The position numbers were made by a program, and so were the translations under genes. Shown in pieces: positions 8,153 through 17,945 of a stretch of DNA of 64,000 bases (positions are counted from its first letter, which is position 1; each line of letters begins with the position of its first letter). Below the pieces are notes generated by a model that worked only from the letters and a program-made list of their open reading frames with translations, was not told the DNA's origin and searched no databases. This stretch comes from an uncultured Bacilli bacterium (GTDB taxonomy: Bacteria > Bacillota_I > Bacilli_A > RF39 > UBA660). The DNA lies in contig CAKOZD010000007.1 in the NCBI GenBank assembly GCA_934131175.1, positions 8,778-72,777 of the forward strand, in the 5' to 3' direction.

Positions 8153-9667
8153 ATGAAAACAATAGAATTTTTTAAAGGATTAGAAGATCCAATAAAGAAG
8201 AAAGAAACAATAGATAAACTAGTAGAATGTTATGAAGAAAGCTATAAGTTAGATTATGAGAGATATTCTCATTCTATGTATGAAAAGATAGTAAAAACTA
8301 TGTTTGATAAAAAGGTTATAAGTAGATACAATGTAAGAGAAAGATTTAATTTTGAATTATATTGTTTTAACGAATGGAAAAATAGTATTTTAAATTATAA
8401 CATAAATAATATACATCAAGATTATCAATTAGGATTTATAAAGTTACAAAGAAGATTAAGAAACTTTAATCCAACAACTGTAGAAGAAATATATGATTTT
8501 TTAGAAAATACATATGAAGAAACAAATAGTCCACTATATACAAAGGATGAAGATTATCAAAAAGTACTTAATTCAGTAAGATATAATAGAATAGGTGAAG
8601 ATTCCACTTGGCAACATGTAGCATCAAATTATATTTATATGAACCAACAAACATCGTACACTGTACATCATAGATTTTATATAAATACAGACTCAACATA
8701 TACAGATTATTTTGCAAGACTATTAATGGAAAAGTGTAAAGATAAAAAATACAAATATTATTTTAAACTTGATAATTTTGGAAATAGAGCAGATACTATA
8801 GTTGTGTATTGCAGTGATACCAATTTATTAAAGTTCTTAGATATTTTAAAGGAAATAAAAAAAGAACATCCAGAATTAGAAGGTCATTTACATAGACCGC
8901 CATTTTTAACAGCAAACATTGACGATTGGATAGGTTATGCATCAGAACCATCAGTGAAAGATGGTGACAAACGTTTTTCTTTTAACTCATTAAGAACTAG
9001 AGTACTTGATGAATCAATGACTAAACTAAATAAAGAATGGATAAGAAAAAACAAAAATAATGATATCATATCAAATGGGACAAAAAGTAAATTTATAGAC
9101 TACATTACAGAAATGGTTTTAAATGAACAAATGGCATCATTTAAAAGAACTGAAAAACATGACGTTTTCTCTAAAACAGATGTAGAATTTGCTAATAAAA
9201 ATGGTTTTAAAAGAGAATCATTAAATAGTCCTAAATTTATATCTATGTATAGAAACTATGTAAAAAAAGAAATTATAAAATTAATAGATAAAATAGATAA
9301 CTATACTCCATCAGATATAGATAACCTTATAGGTTATAATGGAAAAAGTATAAAATTAGAAAAACAAAGTATAGAAAAAGCTTTAAGAAAGATGCTATAT
9401 ATTACAAGAGCAAACATTCCAAACTTTGATGATAAATTAAGAGAAGAAATCTATCAAAGAGGAGAAAAATATAATTTAACTAAACAAAACATAGCATTCG
9501 ATTCAGAATATGTTTATACAACAATAAGTAAAGAACAACAATCTACTACAGAAAGTAAAGCATCACAGCAAACAAAACAACAATCTAAAGAAAAACCAAA
9601 ACAATATACATATAAACCAATGACAGACCAAGAAATATTAGATGCTAGAAGAAAAATTGGACTATAG
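8153..9667 (+). CDS. Unknown protein, 504 aa, possible HopA1-like domain
   Basis: Cytosolic protein without signal peptide. The segment at about 190-285 (YYFKLDNFGNRADTIVVY, later PPFLTANIDDWIGYASEP and FSFNSLRTRV) has the order and spacing I associate with HopA1-type effector-family proteins, but I cannot confirm this by search. The N-terminal 150 residues are helical and the last 60 are Gln/Lys/Ser-rich, with a final MTDQEILDARRKIGL. Start ATG 8153 has GGGGAAGG upstream; a TTG three codons earlier is less likely. It is a single gene with its own promoter and terminator. Confidence 0.5.
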   Translation: MKTIEFFKGLEDPIKKKETIDKLVECYEESYKLDYERYSHSMYEKIVKTMFDKKVISRYNVRERFNFELYCFNEWKNSILNYNINNIHQDYQLGFIKLQRRLRNFNPTTVEEIYDFLENTYEETNSPLYTKDEDYQKVLNSVRYNRIGEDSTWQHVASNYIYMNQQTSYTVHHRFYINTDSTYTDYFARLLMEKCKDKKYKYYFKLDNFGNRADTIVVYCSDTNLLKFLDILKEIKKEHPELEGHLHRPPFLTANIDDWIGYASEPSVKDGDKRFSFNSLRTRVLDESMTKLNKEWIRKNKNNDIISNGTKSKFIDYITEMVLNEQMASFKRTEKHDVFSKTDVEFANKNGFKRESLNSPKFISMYRNYVKKEIIKLIDKIDNYTPSDIDNLIGYNGKSIKLEKQSIEKALRKMLYITRANIPNFDDKLREEIYQRGEKYNLTKQNIAFDSEYVYTTISKEQQSTTESKASQQTKQQSKEKPKQYTYKPMTDQEILDARRKIGL

Positions 9668-9719
9668 AATTCAAATTTAATTAAAAAGGTGATATTAATC
9701 GCCTTTTTATTTTGAATTC
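9667..9719 (+). terminator. Terminator with extended inverted repeat
   Basis: Inner stem AAAAGGTGAT/ATCGCCTTTT (one G-T pair, loop ATTA) plus T-run at 9683-9712. It is framed by a second perfect inverted pair, GAATTCAAA (9667-9675) and TTTGAATTC (9711-9719). Confidence 0.75.
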
Positions 9720-9763
9720 ATAATAAGAAATGTTATAATAACTAATTAAAAGAGGTAGATATT

Positions 9764-10894
9764 ATGGCAAAAGAAAGATTACCACTAAAAACACTAACTG
9801 GAATACCATTTAGAATTAATAAAGATATCTTAAAAGAAATAGAAGAAGAGTTAGAACTATTTTTATTAGAAGAAGAATTTATGAATACCCGTGACTTTTC
9901 AAAAAAAGTAATGTTTAATCAAGAAATAAAAGCAAATAATACTGTAGAAGGTTATAATGATTCTGTATCTTTTATTAAAAAAGTAATTGAAAATGCATCA
10001 GAAGAACAAAATATAGAAAAGAGAAATAGAATAATAAACCTATATAATGGATATCAATATATTTTAAAAGGACAGGATATAACTGAAGAAAATGTTTTGA
10101 AACTATATAAAATATTAAGTAAAGATTTATTAGAAGAATATGATTTATCTCATATGGGAGAAAAATACAGAAAAGCACCAGTTTACATACTAAAAGACGG
10201 AAGATTAGATGATTCCATGGATGAAGGAATTCCTTATGAAGAAATCGATGAATATATGGACTCATACTTTGAATTTATTGATACTTTTAAAGTAGATAAT
10301 TCTCAAACAGATGAATTCATTAAATCGCAAATAATGCATTTTTATTTTGTTTATATTCATCCATTTTTTGATATTAATGGAAGAAGTAGTAGAACAATAG
10401 CAATGTGGTATTTATTAAATAAAGAAGTATATCCATATATAATATTTAATAGAGGAATAAACTTTGATTCAAACTATGATAGAGTAATAGGAACTGCTAA
10501 AACAAGACTAGATATTACAGAATTTTTAAAATATATGTTAATAAGTGTAAAAAAAGAATTAGAAAAAGAATACATTATTCACAACTTAGATTCTCAGTCA
10601 GAACGACAATGGCATACAATTGACTATCAAGCACTAAATTACTTTTTAGCACTAAACGGAGAAAAAACAGTACTTGACTATGCTACTACATATAATAGAT
10701 TAAATACTAAAAAGAACATCAAAACAATATTTGAAAATATGTTACTTCCTATGATAGAAGATGAAACATTAAAAATTACAAGAACAACAAAAAAGAATAT
10801 GTTTGATAATGTACCAAATTTAGTACTTGAATTAAACAAAGATAAAGTAAATGAAATAAATCTTGAAAAAGTAAAAAGATTAAAATTACATTAA
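9764..10894 (+). CDS. Fic domain protein (putative AMP-transferase)
   Basis: 376 aa. The Fic core HPFFDINGRSSR near residue 199 supplies the catalytic His and the NGR phosphate loop; these enzymes transfer AMP or related groups to a protein hydroxyl. A VEGY segment near residue 63 resembles the end of the (S/T)xxxE(G/N) inhibitory helix and includes its Glu, although the position expected for Ser/Thr is Asn. The C-terminal ~130 residues look like the winged-helix tail of many stand-alone Fic proteins. No antitoxin-sized partner is adjacent. AGAGG ribosome site 9 nt before ATG. Confidence 0.87.
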   Translation: MAKERLPLKTLTGIPFRINKDILKEIEEELELFLLEEEFMNTRDFSKKVMFNQEIKANNTVEGYNDSVSFIKKVIENASEEQNIEKRNRIINLYNGYQYILKGQDITEENVLKLYKILSKDLLEEYDLSHMGEKYRKAPVYILKDGRLDDSMDEGIPYEEIDEYMDSYFEFIDTFKVDNSQTDEFIKSQIMHFYFVYIHPFFDINGRSSRTIAMWYLLNKEVYPYIIFNRGINFDSNYDRVIGTAKTRLDITEFLKYMLISVKKELEKEYIIHNLDSQSERQWHTIDYQALNYFLALNGEKTVLDYATTYNRLNTKKNIKTIFENMLLPMIEDETLKITRTTKKNMFDNVPNLVLELNKDKVNEINLEKVKRLKLH

Positions 10895-10989
10895 TAATTT
10901 ACATATAACTGTAAATAAAAAATATAATATTATAAAAAGTATCATAACTTATGATAAAATTATATCTGTATGAAGAAAGGATGAAATAT

Positions 10990-11559
10990 ATGGCAGGTTT
11001 ACCAATATTTGTTAAATATATAATTGTATTTTTTGTATCAATGGTTCCAATAGTAGAACTAAGAGGAGCAATTCCTATTGCAGAGAGTTTAGGGCTTAAT
11101 ATATTTATGTATTATCCAATTGCTATCATAGGAAATCTATTACCAGTTCCAATTATATATTTATTTGCAAGAAAAGTACTTGAATGGGGTAAAGATAAAA
11201 AACTAACTAAGAAGTTCTTTACATGGTGTATAGAAAAAGGGGATAAAGGTGGAGAAAAACTTAGAAAGTCTGCAGGTAATAGTGGAATCTTTATAGCACT
11301 CCTTTTATTTGTAGGAATACCACTACCAGGTACAGGAGCATGGACAGGAACTCTAGCAGCAAGCTTTTTAAAATTAGATTTTAAAACTAGTATTTTAGCA
11401 GTATCACTAGGTGTTGTACTTGCAGGAATAATTATGTCTTTAGGTAGTAAAATAGTTTCAACACTAGGTTGGCTAGGAGTTGGAATATTAGTAGCAGTTA
11501 TTCTTTTAATTGCAGTAATAACAATAATTTTAAATAAAAAGAAAGAAAAAAATAAATAA
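10990..11559 (+). CDS. Small multi-drug export protein family membrane protein (COG2426)
   Basis: 189 aa with about five hydrophobic segments. MVPIVELRGAIPI near the N-terminus and FVGIPLPGTGAWTGTLAA in the middle are the conserved paired segments of the Sm_multidrug_ex family, which resemble the DedA two-fold repeat. Despite the name, transport has not been well established for the family. Start 10990 is preceded by GAAAGG (10974-10980); upstream in-frame ATGs at 10951 and 10981 precede or abut that site. Confidence 0.8.
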   Translation: MAGLPIFVKYIIVFFVSMVPIVELRGAIPIAESLGLNIFMYYPIAIIGNLLPVPIIYLFARKVLEWGKDKKLTKKFFTWCIEKGDKGGEKLRKSAGNSGIFIALLLFVGIPLPGTGAWTGTLAASFLKLDFKTSILAVSLGVVLAGIIMSLGSKIVSTLGWLGVGILVAVILLIAVITIILNKKKEKNK

Positions 11560-11592
11560 AAAAATATATCTATTATAAAGATATATTTTTTA
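11558..11592. terminator. Bidirectional terminator
   Basis: Inverted repeat AAAATATATCT/AGATATATTTT between two convergent genes, with A-run and T-run flanks. Confidence 0.75.
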
Positions 11593-13464
11593 TTGCTTTT
11601 TAGGATTATTAAAAATAGATTCAACACTACTATCAATATTTTCTCCAAGCATTTTATTTAACTCATCAGTACTATGGTAAGAATCTTTATCATTAAAAAT
11701 TTTCGTATCATTAAAAGAAAAATCATCATTTTTATGTATTTGATTATTTCTTAAATAACCAACATATTCATAAATTAATTCAAAATATTGCTCTCTATCT
11801 AGTTTTAATACTTCTTGATAATCTAAAAGTTCTTTTCCATCTGCTTTTCTAATAGAATTAATTTTACTAACAAGAATAGCAGTATCAGTTTCTAATTGTA
11901 ATTTTCTCTTTTCCTCTTCATCATAAGATAAATACTCATCAATTAGCATATTATTTTCTATATATTTCGGATGATTATTATTGATACTAATTAACCATGT
12001 TTCATTATACAATTTTTTTAATTCATCCATTGACATTAACAACAACATAACTTTAAGTTTCTCATTATATTTAGGATTATTATTTATAATAAAATCAACC
12101 ATTCTATCTTTCTTTGCATTATCTAATGATTCTTTTAATTCTTCATCAGTTAAAGTATAATTTTCTAATATTGACTCTTCAGTAATAATAGAATGATTTT
12201 CTTTTAAATAGTTACATCTCTTTCTTATTTCCTCGATACATTCAGAAAACATCCTATTGTTAAAACAATTTTTATACTTCAAATATATTTTATGATATAA
12301 TCTGATGTCTTTATTATCCTTAGAAATATTAGAATATAATTCTTCTTCCATCTTATATTTACTTTCCAACTCATCTAACTCATCGTAAGATAAGTCAAAC
12401 AATTCTTCTAATGAAATATCTTTTGCAGAATAATTTTTTATAAGATTTAATAATTCCATACACTTAAATATAATATTTAGAGCCTTATCAATATGCATAC
12501 CAATATTAGAAAATATTTTTTTACTTTTATTTGCTTGATATATTTTAAAAACTTCACTTACATTAGGTTTACTTTTACATAGTAAGTAACAATTTTTTAA
12601 TACATCAGAATATTTTAATTGAGTAATTTTCTCGTCCATAGGTAAATCAGGATTAAAAAGTCTAATTGGTATTTCTTTATAAACTATTGATTGAAGATTA
12701 ACAATAACCATCAAATTATCTTTTAGTTCATAAGTTTTACTAAATTTAACTTTTTTATCTCTTAAAACTGACATTGTATTTTCACAGGAAGATATGATTT
12801 TCTCACTCGTTTTAGAGTCTTTTATAGAAGAACTATGTAATACTCTTAAATCTCCTAAATTATAATTTTTAATTATATAATTATTAATATTATTATATCT
12901 TCGTATTTCATTTAAATACATATCGTTATTTATATTTAGAAAATCATCTTTTTCACTCTCTGAAATGCTTGGTGTTAAATAATTAAAAATAGTATTTAAA
13001 TTCTTCTCTGCGCTAGAAAAAATACTCTCTAATTTTTCTTTATCAGAAACAATACATGTTACTAAAAAATTCCATGTTTCATTATTATTCGCAGCTAAAA
13101 CTTTTCTATAATCTAAAAAAGCATTCAACATAGTATTCAAAGAATCAGTAAGACTGCCAAACTTTCTTTCCATCTCTTTTTTATATATATTAATCTTTCT
13201 TTGTTTTTCGAAAAAAGAGTCATTTGAATTATTAATTAATTTTCTTCTGTATTTTAAAGGAATATTATTTTTGAAAGAATTTACATATTTTTCAATATAT
13301 CTTTCTTTATTTTTATATATTTCTACTGCATAGTTATACATTTTATTGTATATTTCAAGATTATCAGTATTTTTAGAAAAATCCTCATAAGATAAATTGA
13401 ATCTTTCAGTTTTAATTAATTCGTTATATAGTTTTAGAATTTCTTCTTCATTATTTATATCCAT
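11590..13464 (-). CDS. Large unknown helical protein, 624 aa
   Basis: Predicted almost entirely alpha-helical, rich in Asn, Lys, Glu, Leu and Tyr, with no signal peptide, membrane segment or recognisable catalytic motif. The charged helices (for example around residues 65-100 and 340-440) could form a scaffold. AGGAG lies 5 nt before ATG 13464. It is one of few genes on this strand and is convergent with the small export protein. Function not recognised. Confidence 0.7.
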   Translation of the reverse strand: MDINNEEEILKLYNELIKTERFNLSYEDFSKNTDNLEIYNKMYNYAVEIYKNKERYIEKYVNSFKNNIPLKYRRKLINNSNDSFFEKQRKINIYKKEMERKFGSLTDSLNTMLNAFLDYRKVLAANNNETWNFLVTCIVSDKEKLESIFSSAEKNLNTIFNYLTPSISESEKDDFLNINNDMYLNEIRRYNNINNYIIKNYNLGDLRVLHSSSIKDSKTSEKIISSCENTMSVLRDKKVKFSKTYELKDNLMVIVNLQSIVYKEIPIRLFNPDLPMDEKITQLKYSDVLKNCYLLCKSKPNVSEVFKIYQANKSKKIFSNIGMHIDKALNIIFKCMELLNLIKNYSAKDISLEELFDLSYDELDELESKYKMEEELYSNISKDNKDIRLYHKIYLKYKNCFNNRMFSECIEEIRKRCNYLKENHSIITEESILENYTLTDEELKESLDNAKKDRMVDFIINNNPKYNEKLKVMLLLMSMDELKKLYNETWLISINNNHPKYIENNMLIDEYLSYDEEEKRKLQLETDTAILVSKINSIRKADGKELLDYQEVLKLDREQYFELIYEYVGYLRNNQIHKNDDFSFNDTKIFNDKDSYHSTDELNKMLGENIDSSVESIFNNPKKQ

Positions 13465-13578
13465 AACTTCTCCTATCTTTAATAATTATAACATAAAATA
13501 TTTATATATTTTTAAAGTTAATGTAGAAATATAGCTAACTATAATGTATAATATGTTGGAAAAACGGAGACATACTAT

Positions 13579-14265
13579 ATGAAAAATAAAGGAATAAATG
13601 AAAATACAAGAGATGAACTTTTTAAATATAAACACAAATTATGTTTAAAAACAGATAAGAATCTTTCTATATTATTTGCAATTGATAATTACACATTAAA
13701 AAAAGAAGGAATATTACAAAGACCTATAAATAAGATTAATGAAATTGCTTTTAAAATAAAGACAGATAATATCACATATAACCCTGATACTAAAATGTAT
13801 GAATATAAAGAAGAAAAAACAGAGACATATCATTTTGATACTATTTCAAGATATATATTTGAAAATGATGAAATAAAAGATGAGTTAGAATCAACAAAAA
13901 GATATCGTAAATGTCACACAAGATCAATAGATTTAGCACTAGCTTTAAAAGACGCTAGAGTAGTAACTGGATTTGCTGAATTAAATGGTGTAGAGTTTCT
14001 TCATTCCGTAGTAGAAATTATATTAGACAGTAAAACATTTTATCTTGATTGGACAAGAAATATAATGATGCAGCAAGATGAATATAAAAGACTTTTTAGA
14101 TATAGAGAAATGTCTAAAGTAGATGCTAAAAATATTATATCTGACATGGAATACATCAAAGGACTTAACTTAAATATAGAAGAATACTTATTATTTAGAG
14201 ATGAATTAATGAAAGATATAGAAAAAAATAAAAGTGCATTTCAAAAAGTAAAAGTAAATTTATAA
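13579..14265 (+). CDS. Transglutaminase/papain-like fold protein (inferred), 228 aa
   Basis: A Cys-His-Asp order is visible: Cys112 in RKCHTRSIDLALAL at a helix start, His142 in FLHSVVEI on a strand, Asp157 in FYLDWTRN on the next strand. This is the arrangement and spacing of transglutaminase-like cysteine proteases. The N-terminal 100 residues are unassigned. No secretion signal. A protein with the same triad pattern lies at 22428. Similarity comes from motif order only, so the family remains uncertain. Confidence 0.5.
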   Translation: MKNKGINENTRDELFKYKHKLCLKTDKNLSILFAIDNYTLKKEGILQRPINKINEIAFKIKTDNITYNPDTKMYEYKEEKTETYHFDTISRYIFENDEIKDELESTKRYRKCHTRSIDLALALKDARVVTGFAELNGVEFLHSVVEIILDSKTFYLDWTRNIMMQQDEYKRLFRYREMSKVDAKNIISDMEYIKGLNLNIEEYLLFRDELMKDIEKNKSAFQKVKVNL

Positions 14266-14312
14266 TTACTTATGATATAATTTACTATATAATAAAATAA
14301 GAGGTAGTAAAT

Positions 14313-14948
14313 ATGAAGAAGTTTTATAATGATTATTTAGAAAAAAATCATAAATTTGATAGATGGACAATGGTTGGAATACTAGCACTTTTAATAGTAA
14401 TTGCTGGTTGTTTTGGATGGCTATATGAATTTATTTTTTATTTCTTTAATGGAGGAATGAAAACATTTTATTGGAGAGGAGGAAACTTTCTTCCTTGGAT
14501 TAACATATATGCAACAGGTTCTGTTATGATATATTATCTAACATATAAACATAGAAAAAAGCCCTGGAAAGTATTTTTAATGAGTTTCTTATCAACTGGT
14601 ATTTTGGAATATTTTTCAGGTCTTGGAATGCTTCTAATTACCCATAAAAGATGTTGGGATTACAATAAGGAAATATTAAACTTTGGAAATATTGGAGGAT
14701 TTGTTTGTCTAAGAAGTGTTATGTTTTTTGGATTATCTGCACTTTTACTTATGTATGTAATAATTCCACTTCTTTTCTTTCTGGCAAAAAAACTAAATAA
14801 AAAAGTATTTCTTACAATAAGCATTACACTTTGTTCAATAATTTTATTTGATGAATTTTATAATTTACTATTCGCAAGAATCTTAAATTTACCAAGAGCA
14901 TATGATGTATATTCTAAATTAGGAATACCATATGTAAAGTTTAAGTAG
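14313..14948 (+). CDS. Putative ABC-transporter type IV (CmpB/DUF1113) membrane protein
   Basis: 211 aa, about five or six membrane segments. The family pattern is visible: GCFGWLYEFIFYF, then WRGGNFLPWINIYATGS, later ILEYFSGLGM, the WDY motif (CWDYNKE), NFGNIGGFVCLRS and a C-terminal helix. This matches the PF06541 type, whose function is unknown despite its name. Ribosome site GAGGTAG before ATG 14313. It ends 9 nt before the next gene. Confidence 0.8.
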   Translation: MKKFYNDYLEKNHKFDRWTMVGILALLIVIAGCFGWLYEFIFYFFNGGMKTFYWRGGNFLPWINIYATGSVMIYYLTYKHRKKPWKVFLMSFLSTGILEYFSGLGMLLITHKRCWDYNKEILNFGNIGGFVCLRSVMFFGLSALLLMYVIIPLLFFLAKKLNKKVFLTISITLCSIILFDEFYNLLFARILNLPRAYDVYSKLGIPYVKFK

Positions 14949-14957
14949 GAGTGTTAT

Positions 14958-15650
14958 ATGAACTTAAAAGATAAATTAATAGAGTTAAGAAATAAATTAA
15001 CAAAAAAAGATGAAATAAAAGAAATAGACTCACAAGAAGAAATCATAGATGAAGAGAAAAAAATTGATCCAAAAGAATTTATTAAAGGCTTTGTAAATCA
15101 ATCAGATTTAACAGAAGAGCAATTTGAATTTTTAAAAGATTTGTATTTGCAAGATAAAAAAATAATAGGGCTTCATAATACTCATTATGATGATGTGAAT
15201 TCTTTCTTTAAAAATGGTCTTACAAATAACACCGGTTATTTAGGAGAAAAATCAACGTCTCTTACAAATACTGTCTATCCAAGTACTCAATTTTTTCCAT
15301 TACTTACTTATCATCATCCAAGGTATACAACAATTATTCTTTTATTAAATGAAGATATTATAGAAGGAAAAGAAGGAATATTTAAAGATTTAGATAATGA
15401 ATATTATGGAATACCAAAAGAATATATAGTAGGTGCATTTCAAAATGGAAAAATATATAAAAATCCAAACTTTAGAGAAAACTATAAAGACCCATCAGCC
15501 TTAAAAACAACAGATAAAGGAAGTTATTTAATAAGAACAAAAGAAGAAAAAGAAGATGAAGTAAAATTTTGTTCAGACATATTTTATATGAATAAAGACT
15601 TAGAAAGATTAAATAAGCAAGAAGAAACTATAGAAGTCCCAAAAAAATAA
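14958..15650 (+). CDS. Unknown protein, 230 aa, possible ADP-ribosyltransferase-like fold
   Basis: After a charged N-terminal 60 residues comes IIGLHNTHYDDVNSFFKNGL (about 70-88), which resembles the His-x-Thr...GL opening of RNA-phosphotransferase/ART-like folds. It is followed by a Ser/Thr-rich loop and a beta strand (TTIILLLNEDI). The second catalytic residues cannot be assigned, so this is only a suggestion. It is 9 nt after the CmpB-like gene and 29 nt before the HAD gene, probably one operon. Confidence 0.45.
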   Translation: MNLKDKLIELRNKLTKKDEIKEIDSQEEIIDEEKKIDPKEFIKGFVNQSDLTEEQFEFLKDLYLQDKKIIGLHNTHYDDVNSFFKNGLTNNTGYLGEKSTSLTNTVYPSTQFFPLLTYHHPRYTTIILLLNEDIIEGKEGIFKDLDNEYYGIPKEYIVGAFQNGKIYKNPNFRENYKDPSALKTTDKGSYLIRTKEEKEDEVKFCSDIFYMNKDLERLNKQEETIEVPKK

Positions 15651-15679
15651 AGAAATCATAACTATAAAAAGAGGAAGAT

Positions 15680-16483
15680 ATGCAAGAAAATATTAAAATA
15701 ATATTCTTTGATATAGATAAAACATTAACTAAAGATAATGAAATTATTTCAAAAAGGACAAAAGAATACTTTGAAAAATTAAATAAAAACAAATATTTAA
15801 TTCTAGTAACAGGAAGAACAAACATATATGCAATTAAAAAAAGTATTGCATCATCTGCAAGTAATATTGTAATTTCTGATAATGGAGCTCTTATATATGA
15901 TTATAATAAAAATAAAATATTATATAGTTCATTTATAAAAGAAGAAGATATATTAAAAATATGGCACTTATCTAACAAATATAATATAGGTATAGTCCTT
16001 AATACTATAAATAAAAGATATCGAAATAATAATTCAATAAATGAAGGATATTTTGATTACGATAATTTAGAAATAACTGATATAAATAAATTAACTAGTA
16101 AAATATCTCAAATAGTTCTATTTTTAAATGATAAAAAAGATTATAATACTATCTTAAAAGAACTACAAAAACTAAATAATATTCAAGTTTCTAATACAGG
16201 TAAAGAACTTGATGAAAGGTACTTTATAGATATAAATAATAAAGAAACTTCTAAAGGAGTAGCAATTAAACATTTATATAAAATTTTAAATATTAATAAA
16301 AATAACACAATGTCATTTGGAGATTCAATGAATGATTTATCTATGTTTTTAGAAACTAATATAAAAGTTGCTATGAAAAATGCTGATGCCAATTTAAAAG
16401 AAATCGCAACATACATAACAGATTATGATAATAATGAAGATGGAGTTATTAAATTTTTAGAAAAATATTTCAAAAAAAAGTAG
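15680..16483 (+). CDS. HAD superfamily hydrolase, Cof type
   Basis: 267 aa. Motif I FFDIDKTLT has the nucleophile Asp11 and acid Asp13, motif II is VTGR, and motif IV GDSMNDLSMF is near 214. The C2-type cap lies in between. Cof-like enzymes dephosphorylate sugar phosphates or nucleotides such as FMN. It ends in a bidirectional terminator. Confidence 0.88.
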   Translation: MQENIKIIFFDIDKTLTKDNEIISKRTKEYFEKLNKNKYLILVTGRTNIYAIKKSIASSASNIVISDNGALIYDYNKNKILYSSFIKEEDILKIWHLSNKYNIGIVLNTINKRYRNNNSINEGYFDYDNLEITDINKLTSKISQIVLFLNDKKDYNTILKELQKLNNIQVSNTGKELDERYFIDINNKETSKGVAIKHLYKILNINKNNTMSFGDSMNDLSMFLETNIKVAMKNADANLKEIATYITDYDNNEDGVIKFLEKYFKKK

Positions 16484-16513
16484 GTATTCTGAATTTAAAA
16501 ATACTTACTTTTA
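16475..16513. terminator. Bidirectional terminator
   Basis: Stem AAGTAGGTATT/AATACTTACTT (one G-T pair) between the convergent HAD and TetR genes, flanked by an A-run and a T-rich run. Confidence 0.75.
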
Positions 16514-16518
16514 CTTTG

Positions 16519-17064
16519 TCATTTCATAAAAATTGTATTAAAAAGTTTCTTAGAATATATATTAATATCATCTAAACTATAATTAAGTTCATCTCTAAAA
16601 TATTTTATATATAAATTAATAAGACCATCAACAAATACAGATATATTTAATTCTAGATATTCGTCATTATTTTTATTTTTTAAAATATCATTTAATTTCT
16701 TATTAGCTATTTTATTTAATCTTTCCATAAATATCATAGGATCATTAGATTTTAATATAGCTTGGTATAAATTACAATTTGCTTTTAAAAATATATTTAT
16801 ATTATCAATAAAATCATCAACATCATTTAAAGAAGTAATATCATCATTAAAAAGATCAAGTGCTTCATCTTGGAACTCTTTAGCAATATCATATATATTA
16901 CTATAATGAGAATAGAAGGTTCCACGATTTATATCAATATTATTAACAAGTTCAGTAACTGTTATTTTAGACAGTTCTTTTTTTTCACTTATCATATTAG
17001 CAAACTCACTACGAATTAAATTTTTAGTTTTAATAGATGAACGATTTAATCCTTTTACTCTCAT
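16519..17064 (-). CDS. TetR/AcrR family regulator
   Basis: 181 aa. The N-terminal helix-turn-helix has the typical ITVTELVNNIDINRGTFYSHY, followed by a helical ligand/dimer domain of the TetR_C_33/DhaS-like type. I start at 17064 because GAGGTG lies just upstream; an in-frame Met 12 codons earlier would place the ribosome site inside the gene. It is divergent from the ABC transporter pair and probably represses it through the dyad at 17137. Confidence 0.87.
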   Translation of the reverse strand: MRVKGLNRSSIKTKNLIRSEFANMISEKKELSKITVTELVNNIDINRGTFYSHYSNIYDIAKEFQDEALDLFNDDITSLNDVDDFIDNINIFLKANCNLYQAILKSNDPMIFMERLNKIANKKLNDILKNKNNDEYLELNISVFVDGLINLYIKYFRDELNYSLDDINIYSKKLFNTIFMK

Positions 17065-17136
17065 ATATTTCACCTCTGGACTTATTATATAATATCTCAC
17101 TATTATTGCAAAACTAATTTTAACAAATAAATAAAA

Positions 17137-17156
17137 ACTGTTGAAATTTTAACAGT
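17137..17156. promoter_or_regulatory. Putative TetR operator between divergent genes
   Basis: Inverted repeat ACTGTT (17137-17142) and AACAGT (17151-17156) around an AT-rich 8-nt centre that is itself partly symmetrical. It sits in the shared region between the TetR gene and the ABC operon, where such an operator is expected. Confidence 0.6.
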
Positions 17157-17234
17157 ATACATATTGATGTTGTTCTAATTAGTTCTTTAATATTATAGAA
17201 TTAACAATGAATTTTGTATTAAGGAGGAGTAAAA

Positions 17235-17936
17235 ATGTCATACATAGAATTTAGTAAAGTAACAAAAGAATACAAAACGGGAGATGTAACAATAAAAGCC
17301 CTAAATAATGCAAGTTTTAATATAGAAAAAGGAGAACTTGTAGTTATTGTAGGACCAAGCGGTGCTGGAAAAACAACTGCTCTAAATATTTTAGGTGGAA
17401 TGGATTCTGTAACTCATGGAACTGTTTTAATAGATAATGAAAACATAAGTAATTATAAAAGGCAAGAGTTAACAGAATACCGTCGTGATGATATTGGTTT
17501 CGTTTTTCAATTTTACAATCTAGTCCAAAACTTAACAGCTAAAGAAAATGTAGAACTAGCTGTACAAATATCAAAAAATCCATTAGATGTTGATAAAGTA
17601 CTAGATAGTGTCGGACTAAAAGAAAGAAAAAATAACTTTCCATCACAACTATCGGGTGGAGAACAACAACGTGTCGCAATCGCAAGAGCAATAGCTAAAA
17701 ATCCAAAAATTCTTTTATGTGATGAGCCAACAGGAGCTCTTGACTATAAAACAGGAAAACAAATACTAAAATTACTTCAAGACACATGTCGAAAAGAAAA
17801 AATGACTGTAATAATAATCACTCATAATGCCGCAATCGCTCCCATGGCCGATAAGATAATACATTTTAAGAATGGAACGGCAGAATCAATTAAAATAAAT
17901 GAAAATCCAACCCCAGTAGAAGAAATAGAGTGGTAG
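17235..17936 (+). CDS. ABC transporter ATP-binding protein (MacB/LolD type)
   Basis: 233 aa. Walker A GPSGAGKTT at 40-48, Q-loop in FVFQFYNL, signature LSGGEQQRVAIARA near 139, Walker B LLCDEPTGALD near 160, and H-loop ITHN. It powers the FtsX-type permease that follows directly. AGGAGG precedes ATG. Confidence 0.94.
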   Translation: MSYIEFSKVTKEYKTGDVTIKALNNASFNIEKGELVVIVGPSGAGKTTALNILGGMDSVTHGTVLIDNENISNYKRQELTEYRRDDIGFVFQFYNLVQNLTAKENVELAVQISKNPLDVDKVLDSVGLKERKNNFPSQLSGGEQQRVAIARAIAKNPKILLCDEPTGALDYKTGKQILKLLQDTCRKEKMTVIIITHNAAIAPMADKIIHFKNGTAESIKINENPTPVEEIEW

Positions 17937-17945
17937 GTGTTAGTT

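Noticed and set aside
9764..10894. Fic-Phd/Doc type toxin-antitoxin locus
   Set aside because: The protein is a long stand-alone Fic with its own possible inhibitory segment and no small partner gene beside it.
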